A stretch of DNA of 64,000 bases, from the NCBI GenBank assembly GCA_033977485.1, contig CM066982.1:37984218-38048217 (forward strand), in the 5' to 3' direction. The position numbers were made by a program, and so were the translations under genes. Shown in pieces: positions 33,514 to 44,461 of the stretch (position 1 is its first letter; each line of letters begins with the position of its first letter). A model generated the notes under the pieces. It did no database searches. It was not told the origin of the DNA and was given only the letters and a program-made list of their open reading frames with translations. This stretch comes from Hydrangea macrophylla (Eukaryota > Streptophyta > Magnoliopsida > Cornales > Hydrangeaceae).

Positions 33514-35143
33514 CTACCCATTATCCGGAACATCAGATAAAATGTCGATCACTAGAACCGGAGCATCCATAACACCACCCTCGACATCCGTAGTAGCGCT
33601 AGCCGGAGCACTCGCAATCGTGGCAGCTGGAGTAGAAACTGATGTGTCGGCCACGACAGGAGGAGGTGGAAATGGTATCTCTGAAGTAGGTGGTCCCGCT
33701 GATGATGATGGTGCAGTAGGTGGTACAGCAGATGTGGAAGGAGTGGAAAGATCTACCGTGGGATTGGAGGATGAAAGATCAGTAGGAATAGAGGAAGATA
33801 GGCCAACGGTAGGTGATGGAGCAGCAAATGTAGAAGATGGTACAGTGGAAGTGTCAGGAGCTGCTGTAGGTGGATCACTGGGTACAGGAGGTGCAGCTAT
33901 ATGAGCCGCCTGATCAACTCCGATCTGTATCAAGATCGCCTCCAGCAAGGTAGTCATCACATCCACCTTACCCTCAAGTCGAATCTTGGCCTCTCTCTCC
34001 TCATATAACAACTCATGAATAGTCGGGAGAGGCGCAGAAAAAGACTCTCCCTGGGTACGAGCCTGAGACCTCTGTCTTAACTCAAATCGCGTCACCTCCT
34101 CAACAGGGTCTAACTCCTCCTCCGAGTCATGCTCCTTAGCCTCTGTGGGCGTTCCAGAAGCGGCTCCCTCAGTATCTGTCCCGCCTCCACGTCTCCTCTT
34201 CTCTCCCACCTTCGCCTTGCCTTTCCCTTTGCGCTTCATCTTCTGTGCATCGGACCGGTGGGACGCTGTCTCTCCAAAATGACTGCGGGACTGGACAGTC
34301 GCGTCCCCCGCCAAAGGAATGATACCCGCATGCTCGATCACCCGATGAATAGCCCAAGCACCATTCAGGTGCTTTTTAGCCTGAATGTAGCGTGTAGGGT
34401 GTCGCATGAAGTCGATGTAAAGGCGGGGTAGACAGAAAGGTTGCCGTGTACCAATTGCATATAAAACTCGAGCATACCATGGTGCAACCTTCTCCCGATA
34501 CGATGTCACTAATAGGCAATTGCTCAGGGCGAGGTGGAGCATATGGTAATTGTCTATGAGGTGGAGGTCGGGAGTGAGAGCCTCGCCATCCCATGTCGGA
34601 AGAGCTCCCCCGGTGATCTCTCGGATAATGGTGGTCGATGATAGCTGAGGTGTGTCAGGGCGATGTGGGCATACACAATCAGGTACCTCTGGTACCCCTA
34701 GAGCAGCAGCAACGGTGGCCGGGCTGAAAATGATCTCCCGGCCATGGAAAAATAATCGAAGTGTGAATGGAGCAGCCGGATCCCGGATCATCGTCGCACA
34801 CACCTCCCGTATCCAAGATAGATTTACATGCTTAGGCTGGGAAAAAAGTGTGTACCAATGTGGCATGGCACGTATCCGTGCAAGATACCACAGAGTAGCC
34901 AGCTAGGCAGTCTCAAGAGGACGCTCGATCATGACCTTCCGTGACTGGAAATAGTGGGTGAACTAAACGCGGTCTTCCTCGTTTCTAAACCGTGATCTGG
35001 AACTGGGTCGGGTATAGCGAGGTCGAATGGCTTAGATTTATGGTAGCCAGTGATCGGATTCATGATAGAGCCCTGAAATGAAAAAAATAAGGAGAGAAAG
35101 CATTAATACAGGGCAAATAATAAAAAGAAAGAAACTGCCACAC

Positions 35144-35263
35144 TTCGATCGATCGAAGCCTATTCGATCGATCGAGAATATCTTTGGTTCGATCGCTCGA
35201 GAATGTTCGATCGATCGAACAGTAGCTGGGTTCAATCGATCGAAACCAGTTCGATCGATCGAG
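35144..35263 (-). repeat. TCGATCGATCGA cluster in intron, right arm
   Basis: This mirrors 29028-29146. Most of the palindromic motifs are kept and spacing is the same. Confidence 0.92.
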
Positions 35264-35540
35264 AACAGCGAGGTGGCAGTTGCAACGATTGAGAATGGGG
35301 ATGACCCGAAAACAACAAATACAGGAATAACATTACAAAAAAGAGTTAAAGAATCAATGGGGGGCACCCCCATATGAATTAGAAAGGAAACGAAATACGA
35401 GGGGTGACGCGGGGGCTCACCTCGTGAGGCACGCTGGGTGTAGGGTGCCGGTGGTGCCACTGATGATCCGAAGGACCCGGAGCTCCGTAATGAGGTGGGT
35501 TGAAGTGGGGGAGGCCAAAATTGTAAGAGTGGTACTCTGT

Positions 35541-35728
35541 GTTCGATCGCTTGAGAAAGGGAGAGAGATGGAGAGACTGAATAAAATTCTGAACGACGCC
35601 TCGTATAAAAATAGGTTTTGAGCGATCGAGTAGGCTCGATCGATCGAACCTCTGATCGATTGAGTCCATCTCAAGCGCTCGAGGTGATGACACTCTCGAT
35701 CGATCGAGATACGTTCGATCGATCGAGC
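35541..35728 (-). repeat. TCGATCGATCGA cluster in exon 1, right arm
   Basis: This mirrors 28563-28748 with the same motif order. Confidence 0.9.
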
Positions 35729-35741
35729 ATAGAAATTCCAC

Positions 35742-36057
35742 AACATCCTCGAATTAAGAAATTACATACCCCCAACTAACCAATTTTAATTTGGTCAAAC
35801 AGCATAGAGATAAAACAGTGCATTGCCAGAATATGTAAGCCAAAAATGTCACCCTCAGAGTAGATAATTGCAAATTGATATAAATAAATCCTTAAAATAG
35901 CATCCCTGTGCAATATCAGTGCCCCCACAAATGGTATTTAAACCCTTATTTAAAAAGAAAACTAAAATAAAATTGAAATTAAAAACACTTTGTCCAAGAA
36001 TACACTCCAATGTATTAAAGAAGATAGGAAATGACATAAAACAATTGGAGTGAAACA
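35742..36057 (-). other. Noncoding interval between the two 3' genes, right arm
   Basis: This is the mirror of 28233-28548. A 67-codon frame (35855-36058) is open in both arms but resembles nothing I know and overlaps no recognisable signal. Confidence 0.5.
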
Positions 36058-36991
36058 CTATTCTTCAAGCAGAAAGATATCTTCCTCCACAGCTTCTTTC
36101 GCCGCCAGAACTTCCAATGTAGAGTCTAAACTCGATGATTCCCTTTTCCCGAACAGTCGGAACGTAATGAGGACATCATCAAGCAAATTTGAACTCTGTG
36201 AGAAATTGATATCACAGGCAAGAGGTGATTCGCATGGAGACAAAGATAAAGGAGTATGATGGCGCAACAGACTTTCCTCTTGCGGTGGAGTATTCAGAGA
36301 CCGTATATATAGCTCAAACCCATAAAAGAGTTGATGTGGAAGGTATAGCGGTGGGACTAGTAGATTCATAGTGATATTCCTGACAAAGGGAAATAAAAAT
36401 GAAAACGGAGAAAATAAGTTAACAAGAGCAACAGAAAGAAACAAAACGAAGAGATAAATAGAGTAAAACAAAAAAGAAAATGAAAGGGAAGTGACTCAAA
36501 ATTCACCTCACTATTGGCCAGATATCTCGAGGTACACTAGCTGGTAGAGGGCATTGAAGCCTGAATAGCAAGTAACTGACATACTCATAGATGTAGGAAA
36601 CCACATGGAAGACCAAAAAATCGTCAACATATGTGAAAACCGCATTGTGGCGTTCAGGCACCACATCTTATAGGTCCTCTTCTTCCCATGGCTCCCACAT
36701 TGAGTCATTTTCCCATTGTTCCAACAGTGCGTCATCCACTTCTCCAACAGTATACCCTTCAGGTTCTCCTTCCTCACCAGAAAGGTCCATATGCTCGAAA
36801 GGGTTAATTTGGAGGAGAGTAGGGTCATAAAGGATGTATCCATAGGTCAGGTCCACCACATCATCTGCCCCTGGTCCTTGATAAGGAGATAAGCAGAATG
36901 CTATCTCGTCAGTAGTCCAAGGTGGGTTCTGATATTCATAATTAGCCCATGACCCTTTAGAATGAACGTCATCATCCCGTATTTTGATATC
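36058..36991 (-). pseudogene. Spliced acidic ORF downstream of pol, right arm
   Basis: Exon 1 is 36991-36507, intron 36506-36380 (127 bp; gag|gtgaat to ttgtcag), exon 2 36379-36058. An intact acceptor cttgcag precedes exon 1, unlike the left arm. The left-arm start ATG is ATA here, and a TAA at 36668 replaces a CAA. The acidic centre (GEEGEPEG, EPWEEEDL) and the LLEE C-terminus are conserved. Function is unknown; the place matches env-like genes of some Athila elements. Confidence 0.6.
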
Positions 36992-37127
36992 CTGCAAGAG
37001 AAAGACAGCACGAAATAGCAGATTAAGAATAGATGTCAAATTCAAAAAGACAGACAAAAGATAAAACAAAGCAAAATGCAGGAAAAGAAAAAAATACAAC
37101 AACATTGGAAGAACGCCCTTTGGCGTT

Positions 37128-40100
37128 TTAGTTTGAGGAATAATCGGGCTCATCCAGTTGGATGTGCTCGACTTCAGGTTAAAAATCTTCTAAGAATGGT
37201 TATAATCTTTGGCCATTGACCTTGAAACTTCCGTCGTTCTTAGGGTTAAATAGTTCAACTGCCCCGTGTGGAAAGACAGATTTGACTGTGAAAGGTCCTG
37301 TCCATCGAGATCGGAGTTTGCCTGGGAAGAGATGAAGGCGTGAGTCATATAATAAAACTTTCTGCCCCGGCTCAAAAGACTTACGAATGATTGTTCGATC
37401 GTGGCGCGCCTTCAACCGTTCCTTGTGGAGTTTGGCATTGTCGTATGCATCACGACGGATTTCTTCTAGTTCAGCCAACTGAAGTTTTCGGAGATGTCCT
37501 CCCTCCTTAATGTCAAAATTTAATGCGCGTGTTGCCCAATAAGCTTTATGCTCAATCTCAACGGGGAGGTGACATGCCTTACCATACACTAGCCGATAAG
37601 GAGACATTCCCAGATTTGTCTTGTAGGCAGTACGGTACGCCCACAGAGCGTCAGTCAATTTATAGGCCCAGTCTTTCCTGTTGAAACTAATCATTTTTTC
37701 AAGTATATGTTTGATTTCACGGTTAGCCAACTCTGCCTGTCCGTTTGTTTGTGGGTGGTACGCTAGAGCGATTTTATGGTGCACGCCATATTTCTTGAGT
37801 AGTGCTTCCAAAGGCTTGTTGCAGAAATGCTTGCCTTGGTCACTTAATAATGCTTTTGGGGTTCCGAAACGCGATAAAATGTTTTCCTTAAGAAAAGACA
37901 TGACTGTTTTGTGGTCATTGCGTCTCGTCGGTATTGCTTCCACCCATTTTGATACGTACTCCATAGCTAGGAGTATATATTCACAGTGGTTTGATTTAGG
38001 GAACGGGCCCATAAAGTCTATGCCCCAATAATCGAATATTTCAATTGTGATAATAGGGGTTAAGGGCATAGAATTTCTTTTTGAAATAGTACCTAGCTTT
38101 TGACAGCGTTGGCACGATTTACAGAAAGAATAAGCGTCCTTAAATATGGTGGGCCAATAAAATCCGCTGTGTAGGACTTTTTGTGCGGTCTTATGGGAAG
38201 AAAAATGTCCACCACACGCTTCAGAGTGGCATGAGGCTAGAATTACGATTATATCCTCATTAGGGACGCAACGCCTGATGACCTGATCAGCACAATACTT
38301 GAATAAATAAGGGTCATCGAAAAAAAAATGGCATGCAAATGAGAGGAAACGCTTCATGTCTTGATTTGACCAGTGTCTAGGAGTTTCTCCTGCGGCCAGG
38401 TAATTTACTATGTCTGCATACCAGGGTAAACCCAAGACTGCCATAATTTGCTCGTTTGGGAATTCATCTTTAATTGGCATGGGCTCAGTATTGTCTGTAA
38501 AAGTTAACCTAGATAGGTGGTCAGCAACCACATTCTCTACTCCCTTTTTATCCTTGATAGTGATATCGAATTCCTGGAGTAGGAGTATCCAACGGATAAG
38601 CCTTTATTTTGCGTCTTTCTTAGACAACAGGTACTTGAGGGCCGAGTGGTCTGTGAAACAGACTATTGGGGACCCTATCAGATAAGACCTGAATTTGTCC
38701 AAAGCGAAGACTATCGCCAGTAGCTCTTTTTTAGTAGTTGTATAGTTCATTTGAGCTTCGTTGAGTGTTCGACTGGCATAGTTAATAACATAAGGCTTCT
38801 CGTCCTTCCTCTGTCCTAAGACTGCGCCAATGGCGTAGTCACTAGCATCGCACATTAACTCGAATGGTAAACCCCAGTCGGGTGCTTGTATTATTGGTGC
38901 GGAGGTAAGGTGTTCCTTTAGTGTGTCAAAAGATGTTTGACAGTTATCCGACCACTCAAAAGGTGAATCTTTGACTAGAAGTTGGCACAGTGGTCTAGAG
39001 ATCACACTAAAGTTTTGGATAATGCATCGATAGAACCCAGCATGTCCCAAAAAAGAACGGATGTCTCGGACTGTTCGAGGGATAGGCAAATTTGAAATTA
39101 TAACGATTTTTGCTTTATCGACTTGGATACCTTTGTAAGAGATAATGTGGCCAAGGACAATTCCTTTGGTCACCATAAAGTGACACTTTTCCCAGTTTAA
39201 TATTAGGTGTTTGTCCTCGCATCTCGCTAACACCTTCTCAAGGTTTTCTAGGCAGTTATTGAAACTATGGTCGAACACTGAGAAATCATCCATGAAAACC
39301 TCAAGTATCTGTTCGACCATGTCACTGAATATGCTTAACATACACCGCTGAAAGGTAGCAGGTGCATTGCATAATCTAAAAGGCATGCGGCGGTAAGCGA
39401 ACGTACCAAACGGACACGTGAATGTTGTTTTCTCCTGATCTTCAGGAGCAATTTCAATTTGGTTGTACCCACTGTATCCGTCCAAGAAACAATAATACTT
39501 ATGTTCTAGCATCTGATCCATGAATGGCAATGGAAAGAGGTCTTTCCGGGTCATCGTATTTAACTTGCGGTAATCAATACACATTCGCCATCCAGTGGGG
39601 ACGCGTGTTGGTACTAGTTCACCGTCTTTGTTTGGGATAACCGTTATACCAGCCTTTTTGGGCACCACATGGGTAGGGCTAACCCAAGGGCTGTCTGAAA
39701 TAGGGTATATTATCCCAATGTCTAGAAGTTTTAAGACTTCTTTTTTCACTACTTCTTGCATATTTGGATTCAAACGCCTCTGCATTTGTCGTGAAGGTTT
39801 AGCATCTTCCTCTAGATAAATCTTATGGGTGCAAATAGATGGGCTTATGCCTTTTAGGTCGGCAATAGTCCATCCCAATGCTCCCTTGTGCAGTTTGAGC
39901 ATTTGAATCAACTTATCCTCTTGTTCTGGATTTAACGCAGATGAGATTATAACAGGATAAGTCTTCTCAGATCCCAGAAAAGCGTATTTGAGCTCTTTTG
40001 GAAGCTCCTTTAATTCCGAATCAGGAAACTGAAAATTCGAAGGCATAGTTAACTAGGTTTTTGGAGGTAACGGTTCATATGGTGTGACCCACATGCATTC

Positions 40101-41408
40101 ATCTCTATCTTCCTCCTTGGTTTCCATCATGAGGCAGGCGTGATTTAGGGAAGCATCCAATAGGGTAGAATAATTAGGTTGATAGGTAGTGTCGAATTGT
40201 GACACAACTACCTCCAAGAGATCTTTGTACTCTACAAGATCAGCCTCATCCTCGATGACCGTTTCGATGCAGTTAACTTCTTCGTCATCCTCGCATTCTG
40301 TAGGTCGGGGATTTGAGAATATCTTGACATTTAAAGTCATGTTCCCGAATACGATGGTCATGATACCACTTCTTATTTTGATTGTGGCATCTATGGTGTT
40401 GAGGAATGGATGTCCAAAAATTACCGGGAATTGTGCACCTGGATTAGACACAGGTTCAGTGTCCAAGATCACAAAATCGACCGGGAAGACAAGTGAATCT
40501 ATTTGCACTAGAACGTCCTCCAATAATCCTCTAGGATATTTGACCGACCTGTCTGCCAGTTGTAGTGAAACTCGGGTGGATTTGAGTTCACCTAACCCTA
40601 GTTGTGTATATACTGAGTATGGCAACAGGTTTACACTAGCTTCTAAATCAAGGAGTGCGTTGTCTATTCTTTGATTCCCAATTCTGCATGAGACAGTTGG
40701 GGTGCCAGGGTCTTTTAGCTTCGGAGGCAACTCATTTTGAATGATTGCACTTGCTTGGCAAGCAACGTAAGCATGTTTTTTCACACATTTCCTCCTTTTG
40801 ACCGTGCATAAATCTTTTAGGTACTTGCGTAAGCTGGCACTTATTTGATGGTATCAAGGAGTGGGAGATTAATTTTGACTTGTTTGAATAACTCCAAGAA
40901 CTCCTGATTCTTTGCCTCATTTTGGGGTTTCTTGAGCCTTTGAGGGTACGGCGCAGGGAAAGGGCATTTAGGTAATTCGTCAACGACAGGCTCCTTTCCA
41001 GGCCTTCTCTCCACTTCTTCTACTTCTTTAGAAGCGTCCTCATTTGGTTCTAATGATTTGTCATTAGTGGACGACTCTTCTTCTTGAGTAGATAGTTTGC
41101 TCCTTATTACCACTTCCTCCTCTTCATACTCCTCAGGAGTAGAATGAGGCATGTTTTGCCCTATGACTTTGCCGCTTCTTAATGTAGTCACGGCTTTTGC
41201 CTGTTCATGGTTGGGAGGGCCATTATTGTAACCCTTAGGGTTTGGAAGTGGTTGAGCAGGGAATGTGCCACTCGAACCCTCTTGTCGTGCATCCATCCTC
41301 TCTAATGTCGCAGACATTTTGCTCATCATTTGAATTAACTGTTGCGTTAAATTTGTGTTAGAGAGTGGATCTTCCTCTTGCACCTTCTTGTGAGGTGGCA
41401 CATAAATA
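37128..41408 (-). pseudogene. Athila-type pol, right arm, nearly complete but stopped
   Basis: It encodes linker, protease (LLDLEASVNLLP, where the left arm has the catalytic-loop form DLGAS), RT (about 39840-39100: FLDGYSGYNQ, FMDDFSV), RNase H (about 38900-38540) and integrase (about 38330-37200) with HHCC zinc ligands, Asp in GIDFMGPF, Asp in SDQGKHF and Glu in NREIKH. Stops relative to the left arm are TAG at 40053 (AAG), TAA at 38604 (CAA), TAA at 37200 (AAA) and TAA at 37179 (CAA); a frame break lies near 40840. The integrase holds the empty target site of the gag-only element at 38282-38286. The natural pol stop is at 37128. Confidence 0.92.
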
Positions 41409-42684
41409 TTTGCTTGTTGATTATGTGAGGGTTGAGCATTTATGTAGTTGTTTGTTTTATTCTGATTAAATGGATGGGACTGCCTACTGAATTGCCCTTG
41501 ATATTGATTATTGGTATTGTAGGGATGTTGTTGTTGAAATTGGTTTTGGGTCCCTGCGTTGTTTTTCCAGTCAAACCCGGGGTGATTCCATCGATTGTTA
41601 TTATTTTGTGAATTATAGTTGGTGTAGGAATTCCCCGCCCCCTATACCCTTGCATGGCATTCATTTCCATGGGGGCTTGTTCTTGAAAGTATGGCACATT
41701 GGGACAGTATTGAGCAGTGTGTCCCAGCATATTACATGTGCCACATGGTTTTTCAGGCAAAAACTGCCTAGAACTCTCTCCTTTCATCCCCAATTCTTCC
41801 ACTTTCTTTGCTAGTTCTTCATACTTGTTCATAAGATGATCCTCACTTTTTAGTTGATATAAACTTTTCTCTTCGACACAGGAGATCTGTGAGCGTGGGA
41901 CATCATCTGTGTTTGACCATTCATGGGCGTGTTCAGCTAGCCACTCAAAATGAGTTTCAGCCTCCTCCGTGTTTTTGCGAAGAAATGGCCCTGAACTCAT
42001 GGTTTCAACCAGTTTCTTAGTTTCCCCATTCAACCCTTCATAGAAATAGCTTATGGTTTGCCATTTCTCGTACCCATGATGTGGGCATGAGAGTAGCAAA
42101 TCCTTGAAACGTTCGCAGGTTTGGGTGAATGTTTCATTGCTCTTTTGTTTGTAACAGTTTATTTGTCTTTTAAGCTTGGTGGTCATGCGAGGTGGAAAGA
42201 ATTTCTTTAGAAAAGCAGTGTTCATCGCATGCCATGTGTAGATTAAGTTGGGTTTTAAGGTGAGTAACCACGCTTTTGCTTTATCCTTCAAGGTGAAGGG
42301 AAACAGCATTAGACGTGTCACGTCTACAGGACAAAACTGTGAGAAAGTTTTGCAAACATCCTCAAAGTCCTTGACATGTAGGTACGCCTTCTCGCTCTCC
42401 ATTCCATGAAAGGTAGGAAGAAGTTGAATCATTCCATTGCGAAATTGGAATTCGCCTGCATGAAGTGGAATGAGAATACAAGATGGCATAGGTGCGTGTT
42501 CAGGTGTCATGAGGTCACACAAAGGACGCAGTGAATCGTCAATTGGTATGACCACATTATCACCATTTTTACTTTGATTATCAGCCATTGAATCGATCGG
42601 TGTAACTATGGGGTTAATAGAACTAGATGAATTGGATAAGTAGAATGGATTTCCGAAAATTCCCTCGATGGAATTATCGGACAT
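41409..42684 (-). pseudogene. Athila-type gag, right arm
   Basis: The frame from 42684 is open for 414 codons: an N-terminal Ser/Asn-rich segment, the retrotransposon gag capsid domain (about residues 75-230), and a perfect CCHC knuckle (CGTCNMLGHTAQYC) at about residues 313-326. Shortly after, near 41640, the proper frame for the Asn/Gln-rich tail (NHPGFDWKNN) is lost by one base, exactly as in the left arm. Apart from that frameshift the copy looks coding. Gag would assemble the virus-like particle in the cytoplasm and bind element RNA. Confidence 0.9.
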
Positions 42685-42790
42685 AAAGGGAAAGATCCTA
42701 AGAGATTTTTAATCTAAAGAACAAAAGAAAAAGAAAAACAGAAAAAGATAAAGAAAGATTGAGATAATCGAAGCGTTAGCTTGTCGCCTT

Positions 42791-42807
42791 CCTTGGCAAC
42801 AGCGCCA
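42791..42807 (-). other. Primer binding site, Athila type
   Basis: The minus strand reads TGGCGCTGTTGCCAAGG a few bases after the LTR end (42814). It matches the start of the Athila consensus TGGCGCCGTTGCCGGGG (tRNA-Asp in the literature, from memory) with decay at the 3' side. Confidence 0.85.
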
Positions 42808-43483
42808 AAAACTTGACACGAAGAATTTTCTGTGTGCGCTTGTGTGCTATACCCAAGTGTAGGTAATCGTGCAAGTAGTAAACTGGATTAAGTCCAGGTC
42901 GATCCCACAGGGACGGTGTGAAACTAATTATTTAGATTATTCTCAAACAAGGAAAATAAAATTCAATAATTCTTTATACGATGTAGAACACAAAGTTCCA
43001 CAATTTAACAACTACGAAAAACTGAAACAATTAAACTAGATTAACTAATTACTAACTAATTAACTAAAGCAGTGATTTAAAAAAAATGTTTTTCTTAATT
43101 AAAGAGGAATGTTGGGATTACACGAATCCACCACAACCTAGCCATCTACCATGCACTTACATTGAAGCTCAATGGAGTATACTCTCTACAGTATTCCGTA
43201 CTTCTCTTAAGATAAAGACTCCATAGTTCTTTCATGACCGGGACTATATCATCACATTTACGTTTAAAATACACAAAGGTGGTTTAAAATAATAGTTTAG
43301 ACTCTCACCTACAATGGTATTAGCATTGAGGGTGGTTTGCAAAATATATTGAAGGAAAATACCTTAAGGCTTAAAGTTCATAGACTGTTTTGACAAGCTG
43401 AGCGTTTTGGGACAATTTGATAACAATCCAGTAAAACAGAAAGTCTAGGAATACTGCATAGAATGTTCTCAAGAATCAGAAAT

Positions 43484-43600
43484 TTCGATTGATCGACGCG
43501 CTTTCGATCGATCGAATATCTTCATCTCTCGATCGATCGAACTGACTTCGATCGATCGACAATGTCTCTGGTCCGATCGATCGAAAAACTTAGATCGAAC
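43484..43600 (-). repeat. TCGATCGATCGA cluster in LTR, R/U5 side
   Basis: Five or six copies or near copies of the palindromic motif with about 20-bp spacing. They lie downstream of the predicted transcription start. Confidence 0.9.
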
Positions 43601-44019
43601 ACAGGAATTAATCTTCTGCATGACAGAGGCCTGAGATCATAGTTTCATCGTGATCTCCCAACCTGGGGACTACTCAGACATGGTCTAGAGTGTCTCAGTA
43701 TTATTTTTAACGTAAAAATCCATTAAACGTTTGTTTGTTTGCGTTCTAATCATGAAAACTATGAAAACTAGTTGTATAACTCTATTTAGCATGCAAAACT
43801 ATAAATCTAACAGATTAAACTATGGAAAACTATGAGCAGAATATAAAGAAATAGTAAAGGAGTAACCTGGAATGAAGAACTATTATTAAACTAGAGAAAA
43901 ATCAATCCACAAGCAATCCTTTAACTTTCAAACCTACAAAAACATATATAAACTCCTTCCCTCTGTTCCAAAACTGATAAAAACAAAGTGGGCGCCCCCA
44001 AGGACATTTACAAAACGAG

Positions 44020-44028
44020 TTTATATAG
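44020..44028 (-). promoter_or_regulatory. TATA box of the Athila LTR
   Basis: The minus strand reads TTTCTATATAAACTCG. Transcription would start near 43990 and run toward lower coordinates through gag, pol and the palindrome centre. Confidence 0.6.
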
Positions 44029-44096
44029 AAACAACCTAATGCTAGGGTTAAAACATGCATTCTGCTGCGTGCGCGTATAATCTGATAAAATGCATG

Positions 44097-44209
44097 TTCG
44101 ATCGATCGAAACATTCTCGATCGATTGAACTTGTAGGGACTTCGATCGCTTGAACCTTTCTCGATCGATCGAACCCTCGATCGATCGAACTGTCGTCAAT
44201 CGCTTGAAC
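44097..44209 (-). repeat. TCGATCGATCGA cluster in LTR, U3 side
   Basis: Six motifs or variants (also with cttgaa tails) lie directly upstream of the TATA box, a place where they could act as promoter elements. Confidence 0.9.
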
Positions 44210-44461
44210 TCTATATTTCAGCTTTTACATGTCTTCTTTAGAATTCAGCATTTCCCTTCATCATGATCTTTCAATTATTCACACAGCAACTGCAGTCTGC
44301 ACAAGTTACAGCTAAAACACACACTTTATCATAGTTTAATCAATAGGTGAATAAACTAGCTTTGTAATTTCAAATTGCAAATAAATGGAGGAATTGTAAA
44401 CTAAATCCATACTTTTTCTTCTTTTAGCGCGATTGTATTTTATAAATACCCCCGCTTGTCA

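Larger units (their letters stand above)
33514..35741 (-). pseudogene. ATHILA-ORF1-like gene with one intron, right arm
   Basis: This is the better preserved copy. Exon 2 (35072-33514) is open for 450 codons from the Met at 34866. It carries the plant transposon protein domain (HGREIIFSPATVAAALGVP), a basic stretch (MKRKGKGKAKVGEKRRR), an acidic block and a Pro/Ser/Thr-rich C-terminus of about 120 residues ending DVPDNG. Intron 35073-35420 is 348 bp with donor gag|gtgagc and acceptor tttcag, exactly as in the left arm. Exon 1 runs from about 35741 (no in-frame ATG at its start, so an upstream exon may supply it) to 35421. A TAG at 34903, where the left arm has TGG, breaks exon 2. Confidence 0.78.
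32163..42755. repeat. Right arm of giant inverted repeat
   Basis: It is the reverse complement of the left arm from 32120 back to 7694 and lacks the 13.9-kb nested element. Homology ends at 42755 in the leader; the right arm then continues uniquely into primer site and LTR. Confidence 0.95.
7627..44461. mobile_element. Palindromic Athila-lineage insertion (whole)
   Basis: A single insertion into Tekay LTR3 contains two inverted copies of an Athila-type element meeting tail to tail at about 32141. The right copy (minus strand) has an LTR, primer site, gag, pol, a spliced acidic ORF, an ATHILA-ORF1-like gene and 3' noncoding DNA. The left copy (plus strand) repeats all of this except LTR and leader. 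The right LTR end is precise (tgtca then host ctaac). The left end is filler DNA after host gcta. No LTR lies at the centre. Lineage is assigned from the primer site (TGGCGCTGTTGCC), RT motif FMDDFSV and the integrase style. The element is far from intact in both copies. Confidence 0.85.
42814..44461 (-). mobile_element. Only LTR (5') of the palindromic Athila element
   Basis: The LTR is 1648 bp, starting TGACAAGCGGGGG at 44461 and ending CGTGTCA at 42814 on the minus strand. A TATA box lies near 44020. Two clusters of TCGATCGATCGA motifs lie upstream (44097-44209) and downstream (43484-43600) of the TATA box. No second copy of this LTR occurs in the window. Its outer end abuts host ctaac, the expected TSD position. 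Confidence 0.88.
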
